A stretch of 64,000 bases of DNA from Chelonoidis abingdonii (GCF_003597395.2 NC_133790.1:20860869-20924868), one strand, 5' to 3'. Positions 23,878 to 40,099 are shown, numbered from the stretch's first letter. Program-made: numbers and translations. The notes: generated by a model from the letters alone, not told the origin.

Positions 23878-25055
23878 ATTGACTACCTCCAAGAAAGCAT
23901 TCTCTGCTGTTTTATATGAGTCTTCAACTGTTTGTGTGGCTGCATTTAACGCCATTGTTCATTTTCACTAACAAATCCTCTGTCACTTAAAAGCTATTTG
24001 ACAGGCTAATTTCCTCATAACCTGGATCACCAGCATCACCACAAGCATTGTTCTTTAAAGCTAAAAGGAAACTTCTGTTCTCCCCACTCTTTCCAAAAGC
24101 TCTTGACCTCCAGCCCTAAGTTTCAGGAATGTTCGCCCAATCATTCCCCCCCACTCACCCAGGAAGGTGGAGAAAATACATATTCCACATAGGTTTAAGA
24201 ACAACACTATGGACTGGCATGATGATTTAAGGCTATAAAACAATGCACCGGGTAGTAGACTCTTATTTCCCTTCTTAAGCAGTATGTTGATTAATAGTAA
24301 AAGTGTTCATGCCGCTTATGCAAAAGCAGAGGACTAAGTGGTTAAAGCAGGGAGAATTTAAACCAATATTAATTTGGCTTTATGGACTATGTGCCCCACC
24401 AAATGAGGAAACAGTGAGTAAAGGGCTGAAATAGGGAGGATGAACACAGGAACCTGTTTCAACAGGAATGGCTTTGCAGGCACGTCCTGAATAATCCGCA
24501 AACGTGCAACCCACATATCCCTTTGTGAAGTTAGCCATTCAAGCTCAGGCTGCCAATATTAATTTAACTGTCCAGCTGTGTTTCACTGGAAGTATACAAT
24601 GATTGTTTACATGTTATCTACCTCTCTCATTAGGGGTACAGCCATGCAATCTCTAATCTCCTCTTCCCTGCCAGATTCATTTAAAGGAGGAGTACATGAC
24701 AGACAGAATTCTGCCATTAGCAAAGCACGTTGTTGGGCCAAGGAGATATTAGCACAGTATCAAATTTTTCCCTTTAAATCCATTAAAAGAGATGCATCTC
24801 TTAAAATGGGGATCCCAATTGGTCCTTCTGATATGTGCTATACATCTAACATCTTTTTCCAAGGTGTTCATCAGCATCTCTCAGTATCTGCTGCACCTAT
24901 CTTTACCAAACATTGTTTCAGGGAACTAATCTCTGAATCATCTTGCAAACCTGCTGTACAGCTGCCTTTTCTGCTAGTGCCAATTAATACACTTTGCAGA
25001 TTATATGATGAAACAAGATTTTTTTAAAAAGAAACAAATGAAAAGATGGCAATAC
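23878..25055. other. SMPD4 intron, nothing recognised
   Basis: No exon, repeat end or RNA gene was identified by eye. Confidence 0.4.
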
Positions 25056-25145
25056 TTGGTATGCGTGGAGGGCCTGGTAGCCGGATTGGGCAGGACTACT
25101 GTGGTGTGTACTGGAGATACTGAGTCGGTAGTGGAGAACCTCCAG
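25056..25145 (-). CDS. SMPD4: SMPD4 exon (LEVLHYRLSISS)
   Basis: This 90-bp phase-0 exon encodes LEVLHYRLSISS, a His/Ser-rich middle, and GYQALHAYQ. The acceptor is TCTCTCAG and the donor GTATTG. It matches the human LEVLHYRLSVSS segment. Confidence 0.96.
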
Positions 25146-30329
<5,184 letters not shown>

Positions 30330-30440
30330 TACTGCTGCTTTATTATTTAGATTGTGATAGCACCCAAAATGTGTTAGGCAATTTCCTCATATAGAGGAAG
30401 ACATCATCCCTGATTGGGAGAACTTACAGTCTACACAAAG
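30330..30440 (+). repeat. Degenerate amniote dispersed repeat
   Basis: ATTGTGATAGCACCCAAAAT, GTGTTAGGCAA and GAGAACTTACAGTCTACA correspond to an old dispersed repeat of reptiles and birds ('...GTGCTAGGC...CTTACAGTCTA'). A related piece is near 38840-38885. Confidence 0.45.
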
Positions 30441-30799
30441 ACCTGGGTGTGGCAATGGGAGGAATCATTTCAATTTTTTTCCCCACTACCTGTCTGGTGA
30501 CTGGAGTGAGGGGGAGGAAATGAACAAGAACCGTGTCACTTATACTCAACCGAAGAGCAGCGTTATTTGAGAGAGAGACTTCATCATTAGCACTATACCA
30601 CAAAATAAAGCTACACTGACAGCTTTTTCCCACCCCCCCCTTGAGGAGAGATGAGATCCTTATCTTCTGAATTCTAGGAATTATTTTTAAAAATTGATTC
30701 TTGCTTGCTTGTTATCTAAACTTAGGTCTAATTTAGCATGCGGTTCCCCACAATGTTGTTACTACTTTGGATAGAAGTCATCACAGGAATGCAAATAAC

Positions 30800-30965
30800 T
30801 CAAAACATTAGTGAATTAATTCTCATGACCACCTGTAAGATAGGCATTACCTCCCCAAACTGAGGTGCAGAGATTAAGTGTCTTGCCCAGAGTCACACAG
30901 GAAGTTTGTGGCAGAGCCAAGAATAAACCTACAAACTCCCAGTCCTGTGTTTTAGCCACAAGATC
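30800..30965 (+). repeat. MIR-like CORE-SINE
   Basis: The run AAACTGAGGTGCAGAGATTA, GTGTCTTGCCCAGAGTCACA, then GTGGCAGAGCCAAGAAT is the conserved MIR core in the expected order. A second weaker copy is at 48060-48165. Confidence 0.8.
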
Positions 30966-31361
30966 ATTGCGAACACACTATGGTAGCTTACACTGTACAA
31001 TCAATATTTCAGTTTAGCATTGGGGCATTATATTGGGTTTTGAATAAATTCCTAGTTCCTGATATTTCTCTCCCTAAATAAGGAGCGACTTATCTGGTGT
31101 TGGCTGGATGAGACTCAGGCCCCTAGAAACCAAAGTGCGGCAACGGTTGCTTAACAAGTTAGTGCCTTTTTATCTTATGTTTCTTTATATTATGTTAATA
31201 GAAAACAACAGCTGCACTGCTCAGTTCCATTAACAGACTCCAAGCTAGAGAGGAATGGAAAAGCAAGCTGATCTTTAGTTAGGAAAAAAAGAGATTTACC
31301 CGCAAATAAGCTTTTTCAGTCATTCTAACTTTAAAAGTATAAGAAAATTCATTGGACTCAC
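30966..31361. other. SMPD4 intron, nothing recognised
   Basis: No feature was assigned. Confidence 0.4.
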
Positions 31362-31494
31362 TTTAAGCACTGTTTCTGATCTCCAGATCTCTTGGGAAGC
31401 AGGATCAGCATTCACTGAAGGCTGATGGGCAATGTGCCGTTTCAGCAGACTAGTGTGATGTATGCCATAAGAAGTGAAAGGCACTGCTGGGGAT
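31362..31494 (-). CDS. SMPD4: SMPD4 exon ([14 protein letters not shown])
   Basis: This 133-bp exon completes an Arg codon and encodes [20 protein letters not shown] then [20 protein letters not shown]. The acceptor is TTTAAAG and the donor GTGAGT. It matches the human block ending in EIWRSETLLQ. Confidence 0.96.
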
Positions 31495-32896
31495 CTTTAA
31501 AGAGAAGTTTATATAAATATTGAAGTCAATGGGCCTCTGTACAGGGACAGAGGTCATAGATTGTAACCACAAGGACATAAAGAAACTGGGTAAGAGTTTG
31601 TGCTAAATAAATCTGCTTAATTAGAATTTTAAAAATTAAGCAAGCGGTTGCAATTATTAGCCACAGCATGAGTAAGTGTGCAGTGCCTATTTTCATTTAT
31701 TATTTTATGCAAACCACACACTACATTCTGCGTACACTATTTTATTTAGCCTATCTCCTATTCAGTTTTACTGTGAGGTTAGGCCTTCATTAGGCAACTA
31801 AATCATTAATAGACTATTTAATCTAGTTTAAGGTTGAAGAAAGCCCGAGAGAGAACTTTTGGGAGTCATTCAAAATTCCATAGTTAAAAAAAGCCACAAC
31901 AATATATATTTGAGTAAATAAACATTTCTGATGATAAATATAATACATAAAAATACCAAATTCAAAATTGGCCTCACAAAACTGTACATTCCCACTCATC
32001 CCAGATGAGTAAGATATCAGTTTTAACATTATCAATCATCGTAAAGGATAGACAAGTAGGTTTTGCGCATGCACCAGTAAATTTTCATATCAATTTTGCA
32101 AGGCTAATTGAAGAGCATAAGTTAAAACTACAGATAAGCTAAAAAAACTTTAGTTAAGAGATTGAAACACTTTCCTCAGATCCTCCTCAGTTTGTGGCTC
32201 AATAAATCAACATATATAGTTATGCATAGTCTGTCACCTAAACTTTGATAACCCTGTTATACGCTGGATAGTAAAATAAAAATTCCACCCAGGCTTTGTA
32301 TACCAGATCAAGAAACCCCCAACAATTGGTAGCTTGCAAAGAAATACTGATACATTCTTAACTAGGACATGGAAGGTTATAGCACTAGAGACGACGGAAG
32401 CTGGCAACATCAAAAAGTTGACCCAACAGCAAAATTGTTATGATGTGAGAGGTTCCTTCAGTTACAGCCAATACCAATTCAATTGCTCTCTGACTGCCAC
32501 ATATGCATTAAGTGGTACAAGCCACTCCTGGGTGGATGGTGTGTCCGTCCCACACTAGTCAGAGCGTATAGCAGGAGCCATAATTAGTTGTGTTGAATGA
32601 AAAAAATCCAACAGCTACAAATCACTTTTATAACTCATCTCTGGCTCCGTTACTGCAGGCCAGCAAACTTTCAGAATAAAAGTTTCTCAGCTTTCAGTGA
32701 CCCCCGTATTATATCCTCCATTATAAGACTATACCAGTACAATCATGTTTATTTTCTGTATGGATACACACAATATAAAAATGGTGGCATTGTCTTACAT
32801 TATCTGTGGCAAGAACTCATCATTGAAGCAAGCCAGTTTTTGCGAGCACTGTCCATGCAGTCTAGCACTGATAACGCAAGTTTACCAAGTCATTAC
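31495..32896. other. SMPD4 intron, nothing recognised
   Basis: This stretch is AT-rich and no transposon borders were found. I searched it for the missing exon as well, without success. Confidence 0.4.
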
Positions 32897-32998
32897 CTAG
32901 GAACAGGTGAAGGGATGCCCACCCCAGGATTGGAAGAAGGTGGAGGAAGAACACTTCCTTCTGTGGGAAGAAACCATTTCAGGTATGTGTCCACCAGA
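32897..32998 (-). CDS. SMPD4: SMPD4 exon ([16 protein letters not shown])
   Basis: This 102-bp exon encodes [20 protein letters not shown] and a Pro/Ser-rich linker. The acceptor is CTTCAG and the donor GTAATG. It begins one base before a full codon, so it needs two bases from the exon before it. The visible upstream exon at 34291-34399 leaves only one base, which shows that an exon of 3n+1 bases is missing between them. Confidence 0.95.
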   Translation of the reverse strand, partial: SGGHIPEMVSSHRRKCSSSTFFQSWGGHPFTCS

Positions 32999-33176
32999 CT
33001 GAAGTAAGCGCTGTTTGAAGGGCTGATGTGATGGGTGGTGGGAGAGTTCTGGAATATATACACACAGCATATAGCTACAATAAGTCAATACACACACTGT
33101 TATAATAAGTCACTGGGAACAGGGATTTCGGGACCTGATAAATCTCATTCTGGGACTGATGCAGGAATTACTGGAT

Positions 33177-33250
33177 GAAATTCTATGGCCTGTGTTACGC
33201 AAGAAATCAAACTGGATGTTCGTAGTGTTTTATTCTAGTCTTAAAGATCT
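33177..33250 (+). repeat. Degraded CR1 3' tail fragment
   Basis: AAATTCTATGGCCTGTGTTA and CAAACTGGATG...TAAAGATCT weakly follow the CR1 tail pattern seen more clearly at 16271-16350. Confidence 0.4.
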
Positions 33251-34005
33251 GCGTTTTCATGTGTTCTTCTGCAATGATTCAGTTTATTGAATCACACTCC
33301 CCATCTGACAGCAACATTAGATTCTGCTAAAAACAAGGGAAGTTGAGTGTGCAATATAATAAGCCTGCCATGTGTATTGTTTGTATAACAAAGGACGAAT
33401 GATGATCATCATGCTCAGCAGGTATAAAGTAAAAGTGCACAGAAAGCTGAAATTTATATACCTCATTCATCCTCAGCCACCAACAATGGAATGCAGCACT
33501 GAGAAGAGGAAGATGTGTACAATTATCTACATGTGTATCATCATTGCCTATGTTTTCACCATATCAAATGGTATTTATAAGGCAACAGGTGCAAGATTCA
33601 GTTTAACTGGGTTCTTGCATTTAGAGACAAGATGGAAGCTTTCAAAATGCAGTGAAGAAATGGTTTGCCAGAGTGATGCTACTTTAAAGGGAAAAAGCAT
33701 TAAAATTTATTTACCCTCTGTGTGATAAGGCTTATTGCAAAGTAAAACATGTAATATTCAAATGGATCTGGAGAGACAGAGTCAAGGATACAATAAGTAC
33801 AGCTTATTGGAAACATCATATGAATTACTGGTCTTTTAAATCTTCAGTATCTCAGTGCTAGTTTTAGAAGACTTTCTAGAACTCAATGGCAAGTTCAGGT
33901 TTGACCTTTTGCTCTCTTCCCAGGGTGTTTATTACACACTGTCAGGTAGTTTAGGTTTTTTCTCCCTACCAGACAGACAACCTAGAAATATTTATGAAAC
34001 ATACG

Positions 34006-34079
34006 GGGTGATATCCTGGGCCCACTGAAGTCAAAGGGAGGTTTGCCATCAGCTTCGATGAGGCCAGAATATCATCCTA
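34006..34079. repeat. Small palindromic repeat (GATATCCTGGGCCCACTGAAG)
   Basis: GGTGATATCCTGGGCCCACT on the left pairs imperfectly with GATGAGGCCAGAATATCATC on the right. It is the same family as 20570-20632. Confidence 0.6.
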
Positions 34080-34290
34080 GAAGTTTTCAAACATTTGAGA
34101 TTTCAATGAACGACAACATTTCTAAACATTTCTCTACCGTGTTTGCAATCTGAACACAGCAGCATTGGACTAAGGCACATGACTGAACGGTAAGCAAACA
34201 GCAGAAATGGATCTTGATTTCTCAGTTTTAGTCACTTAAAATATTAAAAAGAATTTAAAAATGTAAACCCTTCAATTGTTAAAAGGATAC

Positions 34291-34399
34291 TGAGGGCCAA
34301 GTTCGAACCTAGGCCTCCAGATGGAGGGAACTGGACTTTGTTGTGGTACAGTGAGCATTCTGGTAGGACTCGCTCTTGCATTGAAGCCTTCACAGGGCC
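34291..34399 (-). CDS. SMPD4: SMPD4 exon ([14 protein letters not shown])
   Basis: This 109-bp exon encodes [20 protein letters not shown] and [16 protein letters not shown] plus one base. The acceptor is TTTTCAG and the donor GTATCC. A 40-bp tandem duplication begins 22 bp into the upstream intron (34421 on plus). Confidence 0.96.
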
Positions 34400-34420
34400 C
34401 TGAAAAGAGAGGGAGTAATG

Positions 34421-34497
34421 AGATACCTAGACCAGTCTACTAAGAATGAGGATGTATAGTAGATACCTAGACCAGTCTACTAAGAATGAGGATGTAT
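34421..34497. repeat. Perfect tandem duplication, period 40 bp
   Basis: The 37 bases at 34421-34457 (from AGATACCTAGACCAGTCTAC to GAGGATGTAT) recur without change at 34461-34497. No mismatch was seen, so the event is young or an assembly artefact. On the transcript strand the array lies just upstream of the polypyrimidine tract and AG of SMPD4 exon 34291-34399. Confidence 0.95.
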
Positions 34498-35096
34498 TCT
34501 TGTATTGGACTGTAAAAAGATGTCTGATCCTTTGTTTTAGACTGTGGCTATCTGGTTGCAATGGAAAAGTTATTTCACGAAGCTTCCGTGGACAGCTGTT
34601 TTCCTACAACCATAAAGTGTTATGTTCCATAACCAGGACAGTTAATCTTCATTAAACTTACAGGAATGAAGTGTCTGGGAGATATGAGATGTTGTTAGAG
34701 GTGGGGATGCTTTCCAACAAGTTTGGAAGAGATGTTTTAAACTCCATCTATTGGTAATCAAGACAAAAATAGTCTAGTGACTATTTTGACGGCCAAATAA
34801 TAAAAAAAAGAAGTGAAATTTCTTAGTTGAACAGCACAAAATTTTCCTGATAGTAACACAAGCTAACAGCATAACTTCTTATAAAATCCATCATGACAAT
34901 GAATGCTCTGCCCTAACAGCCCTCTGAAACAATCAACAAACTAGAAATCCCATCTCCAGAGCCTGCTATGCTATGAAACAGTAATTCAACTATTACAGTG
35001 GCAGGTCCTATCCTGAACTCAGGGTATCTAAGTAACCTTCCAATGGGTGCAACACCAAAATAATTTTTTCTTACATAACCTTTAACAGTTACTTAC

Positions 35097-35172
35097 TGGA
35101 AGATAGGAGACTGGGAATTCATATCTGTACTCCTCAGCTTGGAGTTTGTAAACCAGCTTCATCATCGGGCCA
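35097..35172 (-). CDS. SMPD4: SMPD4 exon ([15 protein letters not shown])
   Basis: This 76-bp exon completes a Ser codon and encodes [20 protein letters not shown] then VSYLP. The acceptor is ATACAG and the donor GTAAGT. Confidence 0.97.
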
Positions 35173-35323
35173 CTGTATGCAAGGATAAGGAAAAACAGAG
35201 AGAGCATCTTTTTTCTTTTTTGGCCCCTTTTGTAGATGAATGTTTACGTATGAGGAAACAGATCAAATACTGGTTTATTAATTCACCGTGAATTTTCCAC
35301 TGCTCTGAAGTTAGCACATTTAC

Positions 35324-35466
35324 CTGGGATCCAGGAAATCCAGGGCAATAGCATACTCTGTAGGATTTGCTCTTCCGTGCAAACAGCGAAGATTCCAACC
35401 TATGATAATGCCATCCAGACTACCAAAAATATTCTCCACTAGCCATGGGAAGATGGCATGCAGTTC
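35324..35466 (-). CDS. SMPD4: SMPD4 exon ([19 protein letters not shown])
   Basis: This 143-bp exon encodes [39 protein letters not shown] and LDFLDP plus two bases. The acceptor is CTGTAG and the donor GTAAAT. It matches the conserved N-terminal domain. Confidence 0.98.
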
Positions 35467-35787
35467 CTACAGGAAAACAACCAGAAAAAGAAGTGGAGTC
35501 ATAATAGATAAATAAAATTTTAAAAAAGAAAGATTACTGTCCATGTGTAGATTCTTTGTCTGAAGAGCCTTAATTTCAGACATCTGAATGCAAGAAATAT
35601 TCCCCACCAACTACAGTCAATATATGCATAATTTTTGTTATTTCCAGGGCACACTTCTATGTGCACAACATTCAGTGGAAATGATTTAAAGAAATTTAAA
35701 TGAAAACATGTATCTCCCCTTCTTGATGTGAAGTTGGACTCTGCCTGTTTTCTAAATCCTCGCTTCCCATAATTTTACAGACTGGGG

Positions 35788-36412
35788 ACATAAGAACGGC
35801 CATAATGGGCAGACCAAAGGTCCATCTAGCCCAGTATCCTGTCTTCCAACAGTGGCCAATGTCAGGTGCTTCAGAGGGAATGAACAGAACAGGTAATCAT
35901 CAAGTGATCCATCCCATGTCGCCTATTCCCAGCTTCTGACAAACAGAGGCTAGGGACACTTCAGAGTATGGTTTTGCATCCTCTCCCATCCTGGCTAATA
36001 GCCACTGATGGACCTATCTTCCATGAACTTCTCTAGTTCTTTAATGAACCCTGTTATAGTCTTGGCCTTCACAACATCCCCTGTCAAAGAATTCCACACA
36101 CTGTGCATTGTGTGAAGAAATACTTCCTTTTGTTTGTTTTAAACCTGCTACCTATTAATTTCATTTGATGACCCCTAGACAACACTTTCTTATTTACTTT
36201 CTTCACACCAATCATGATTTTATAGATCTCTATCATATCTCCCCTTAGTCGTCTCTTTTCCAAGATGAAAAGTCCCAGTCTTATTACCGTCTCCTCATAT
36301 GGAAGCTGTTCCATACTCTTAATCATTTTTGTTGTCCTTTTCTGTACCTTTTCCAATTCCATTATATCTTTTTAGAGATGGGATGACCACATTTGCACAC
36401 CATATTGTTACC
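35788..36412 (-). repeat. CR1 3' fragment (ORF2 end and 3' UTR)
   Basis: On the minus strand the frame reads QYGVQMWSSHL, LEKVQKRTTKMIKSMEQLPY and LGLFILEKRRLRGDMIEIYK, the standard CR1 ORF2 C-terminus. The 3' UTR follows, ending near GGCCGTTCTTATGTC. It is truncated at the 5' side and sits in an SMPD4 intron. Confidence 0.92.
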
Positions 36413-36781
36413 ATAAAAGTTTTCAATCTAGAGTGATTAAGGTGGTAGAAAACCTCATTCTTTATTCCTAGATTACTATGTTCCAACTCAACTAGTTAGT
36501 ATCAGTCATGCATCATCTTAAAATATTAGTGTCCTCATATCCAACATTTCAGTAGAGAATAAGAAGTATGATCAGGATGTGATCAATTAAAAATTTGGAG
36601 TTTTGTAACTACTGGAAAAGTTAGGTAACTTTTGGGAAACTACTGAACTCGTAAAACTTCACATAAGAATCTTAAAACTCTTTACAAAGGCAGGAATAAA
36701 GAGAAATATTTTTTAAATATTTTTACAACTCCTCTGACGTATAGCTCAGACTACATTCATGAAAATGTAACTGCTCTGTAC

Positions 36782-36868
36782 CTTGGCAGGAAAATCTTCA
36801 ATGACTATCTCCAGATCATGGCACCTCTGAGCAAAGGGCTTGTTCATGCAATCTGCCTTCAAACTGGC
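36782..36868 (-). CDS. SMPD4: SMPD4 exon ([16 protein letters not shown])
   Basis: This 87-bp phase-0 exon encodes [20 protein letters not shown] and IVIEDFPAK. The acceptor is TAACAG and the donor GTACAG. It aligns with human ASLKADSINKPFAQQC. Confidence 0.97.
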
Positions 36869-37396
36869 CTGTTATAGACAGAAACTGAAATCAGATCACT
36901 GCTTCAAGAGAAAGTAAAAAGGGAAACACTTGTAAAAATCTTGGCAGAGAATTCTCTAGTTAGTGTCATATACTGCTCTTGTAAAAAAACAATGGGCTGT
37001 CATTGTTTCCATCGTAAGACTTACTCTAAACATAAGTATTTTTTAACTCGAGACAAATCTGAGTTTGTTTTACCTACTTGGATTTACATTACAAGTTTTA
37101 AATTAAAGAGCAAGTTCTCAATTTGTGACCATTTAAGTTCTATGAAAATAAGACTATATGACTTTAGAACGGTCAACACCCATTAGAGTATTTGAGAAGA
37201 GGAGCTGGAACTTTCTCAGTGCACTTCCACAGAGTGCTTTCAGATTTTATGCTATGCATTCTGCTTATAGATAAACTGTCAGGAATTAATATGTGGAGGA
37301 TTAAGTTTTCCAGTGATTATTTGGCAATTCATTAGTCAAAAGCAATATCACCACAAGACTTTCCTAATGCCAATAACCGTCTGTACTGGCACTTAC
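36869..37396. other. SMPD4 intron, nothing recognised
   Basis: A short intron without a recognisable element. Confidence 0.5.
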
Positions 37397-37483
37397 CAAT
37401 AGGAAGCTAGGCTGTTGTAAGTGAGGGACAGCCATAACTGTCTTTCTACAATACCCCAAAGGAAGTGTGGTCTCAGGAAACCA
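37397..37483 (-). CDS. SMPD4: SMPD4 first recognised coding exon with start codon
   Basis: This 87-bp exon contains ATG at 37435-37433, giving MAVPHLQQPSFLL before a GTAAGT donor. The equivalent human start is MAFPHLQQPSFLLA. The frame is also open upstream within the exon (WFPETTLPLGYCRKTV), so a longer N-terminus from exon 1, as in one human isoform, is possible. The acceptor is CTTTGCAG. Confidence 0.9.
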
Positions 37484-38072
37484 CTGCAAAGAAAAGAGAT
37501 AGAAACATCTAAGTGAATATTAAAATCTCATGTTATAACACTGTTACAACTCACTTTCTGATGTGTTCATGTTCATGCACGAAAACAGGCAAAAATGTAT
37601 GTTTATTTTGTCTATGTGACTGGGGAGCTGAAGTAAACCAAGGCAGATCCCTGCCAAAGGTCACTACACTGTATTTCCCCCATAGTCAGTAACACTGCAC
37701 ATTCACAGAGAAATAATACAGTTTTTTCCAAATAAACATAACTGGGGAACGGGGGAGGATGCAAAAAGAGCAAAAGATGCAAAAAGACTGCAGCCAATGC
37801 AGGGGCACAAATCCATCTCTAGAGGACACAACCTGTAAGACATGGACTGTATGATGTGTTTATGGAAGCACCAGTCCAGCAAGAGAAAGAAGACACTCCC
37901 AGATGTGAGATTGTCTGCAAATAGCTCATGCTATAAGCTACCCCACCGAAGTGGTGGCTGTTCACACAGGGAACACATGCACATTACTACCAGCGGCTGT
38001 CTCCTGTCTCTCAGGAAAGAATCCAGAAGGGACCAAGAGAAGCAGGATCCTGGAAGGTTTTATGTTTGTTGG

Positions 38073-38470
38073 GGAGCGGTGGGACTGAGACCCCTCCAGG
38101 GCGCTGGATAATGGGGACTCAGATTACAGCCTCCCCCCAGGAATGAGACCCCTCCCTCTATGGGGCTGGAGATTGAGGGCCCTGCTTACAGCCTTCCCCC
38201 AGGACTGAGACCCCCCCCTCCATGGGGCTGGATATTGAGGGTCCTGCTTACAGCTTCCCCCAGGGACTGAGACCCCCCCCCCATAGGGCTGGATATTGGG
38301 GGCTTTGCTTACAGCCTGCCCCCAAGGACTGAGACCCCCCCTCCATGGGGCTGGATATTGGGGGTCCTGCTTACAGCCTCCCCCCAGGGCTGAGACCCCC
38401 CCTCCATGGGGCTGGATATTGGGGGTCCTGCTTACAGCCTCCCCCCAGGGCTGAGACCCGCTCCAGCCCT
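38073..38470. repeat. Minisatellite, about 6.5 copies of a 61-bp unit
   Basis: The unit reads roughly GGGCTGGATATTGGGGGTCC, TGCTTACAGCCTCCCCCCAG, then GGACTGAGACCCCCCCTCCAT. The last two copies are nearly identical; the first is more divergent. It lies between the first two SMPD4 exons, touching the promoter CpG block. The G-rich strand is the plus strand in the GGGGGT part and the minus strand in the CCCCCC parts. Confidence 0.95.
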
Positions 38471-38720
38471 GCCCCCAATCTCCAGCCCACTCTCCGGGAG
38501 GGGGCGTCTCTCCACCCCGCGCGGGAGCTGTACCCTCCAGCTTCCTACCCCGCTGCCCCGTCCCGCGCTCTAGCGCCTCAGACCATTTTCAATCCGCCGC
38601 CGCTTCCTCCTCCCCTCGGGACCGGCGCTGTCGTTAGACGTCATCCCTCTCTCGGCGCGTTGCAGTGACGCGCTGTCGGCCCCCCGGCTGGCGGGAAAGC
38701 TCCTGCCTGCGTTATGGGGC
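38470..38720 (-). promoter_or_regulatory. SMPD4: SMPD4 CpG-island promoter and 5' UTR, CRE-like site
   Basis: This is a CpG-dense block just upstream of the SMPD4 coding exons. AGACGTCA at 38636-38643 is a one-mismatch CRE (ATF/CREB) site. A short minus-strand open frame begins MTSNDSAGPEGRRK near 38647 and may be a 5' UTR frame; a donor-like GGGTAGGA lies near 38557-38564. In human the equivalent promoter is shared head-to-head with MZT2B. No MZT2 coding sequence was recognised on the plus strand here. Confidence 0.65.
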
Positions 38721-38819
38721 TCCCAGACCACAAGGCCTTGCAGCGCCGTGGCACCATGCGAGGGGGGAGGAGGCACTCGGGGGCAGGGGAGCAGCCTGCA
38801 AGCCAGGGCTTCCCTGCAG

Positions 38820-38890
38820 GCGGGAAGCGATTGTTGTTATGTGTATTAGGGTAGGGCCTACAGGCCAGGGCCCCAGTGTGCTAGGCACTG
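38820..38890 (+). repeat. Degenerate amniote dispersed repeat fragment
   Basis: TTGTTATGTGTATTAGGGTAG, GGGCCCCAGTGTGCTAGGCAC is the front of the dispersed repeat also seen at 30330-30440. Confidence 0.5.
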
Positions 38891-39062
38891 ACCAATAACC
38901 TCCCAGCGGGGCCCCCGCCGCGCCCCGCCCCAGGGAGCACACAGGCACCCAAGCCACAGGAGCCCTGTGCAACCCCACAGAGCTGCAGGGCCCTTGTGGT
39001 CCCCACTGCTGTGCCCGCAGCACTGAGCTCTGCTCTTAGCCGCAGAGACAGCGATGGGGAGG

Positions 39063-40099
39063 CAGAATAGTGCTCAAAAATCACGAGCCAGGCTGCAAAA
39101 TCCTAAGGTGAGCTTTAAAAAATGAGATTTAAAACAAAAAAACACACATTTTGGGAGGTTTTTATTTACCATCCGGTTGTTGAGCCTTTAGGTTACACTC
39201 AGATCATGTTTTAAACTAGTTCTCTGCAGTGATGAGAGCTAGGAGCAATGTTTGTTTGTTTGAATGGAAGATGAGATTCTCCCATAATCACTTCACTCCA
39301 GAAACTGAAGCTTTAAGAGAAATATCATCTACCTCAGGGGTGGGCAAACTATCACCCACAGGCTGTTTTAATCCGGCCCTCAAGCACCCACTGGGGAGCG
39401 GGGTCAGGGACTGCGCCACATGGCTCCCAAAAGCAGCATGGCTCCCTTTCCAGCTCCTGTGCATAGGGGCAGCCAGGGTGCTCAGCTCTGCACACTGCTC
39501 TGACCCAAGCACTGCCCCTGCAGCTCCCATTAGCCAGGCACCGAAGCCAATGGGAACTGCAGGGTTTGTGTCTACAGATGGGGAAAGGTGCAGAGCCACA
39601 TGGCCATGCCCCTGCACAGAAGCCGGAGAGGGTACATGCTGCTTCTTCCGGGAGCCATTTGAGGTAAGCGCTGCCTGGAGCCTGCACCCCTGAGCCTCTC
39701 CCTACACTGCAACCCCTGCCCTCTGAACCCCTCAATCTCAGCCCAGAGCACCCTCCTGCACCCTAAGTCCCTCATCCCCAGACCAAGCTCTTGCTCCAAC
39801 CCCATGCCGCAGCCCTGATCCCTGTCCTGCCCTCCAAACCCCTCGGTCCTAGCCTGGAGCACCCTCCTGCACCCCAAACCCCGCAGCCCCACCCCAGAGC
39901 TCCCTCCCACACCCTGAACTCCTCATTTCTGGCCCCACCCCAAAGCCCACACCCCCTCCTGCATCCCAACCCCAATTTTGGGAGCATTCATGGCCCACCA
40001 TACAATTTCCATTCCCAGATGTGGCCCTTGGGACAAAAAGTTTGCCCACCCCTGATCTATCTCCAGGACTCAATGAAATCACAAGAGTTGGCAACACTG
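39063..40099. mobile_element. 'CAGTATTGCCAAC' family repeat split by a younger hAT-type element
   Basis: The left part (39063-39334) carries the AAATCACGAG, TTTTGGGAGG and GAAGCTTTAAGAGAAAT phrases. The right part (40055-40099) ends GAGTTGGCAACACTG. Complete relatives lie at 51863-52140 and 55230-55515. The interruption is exactly the element 39335-40054. Confidence 0.75.
39335..40054. mobile_element. Non-autonomous hAT-type element, nested insertion
   Basis: The ends are CAGGGGTGGGCAAACTAT and AGTTTGCCCACCCCTG. The flanking 8-mers ATCTACCT and ATCTATCT differ at one position, a clear target duplication. The interior is C-rich and minisatellite-like (about 39690-39970), the reverse complement of the G-rich core in the relatives at 4983-5644 and 14178-14648. 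No transposase is encoded. Confidence 0.92.

Larger units (their letters stand above)
32999..34290 (-). other. SMPD4: SMPD4 intron region where one exon is expected but not found
   Basis: Human SMPD4 has about 34 residues here (beginning with a P-F-E-Y-Y block and ending just before the V-D-R-Y-L block). I read both strands and found no match, not even a degraded one. It contains a weak CR1-tail fragment (about 33177-33250) and a small palindromic repeat (34006-34079). Confidence 0.6.
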
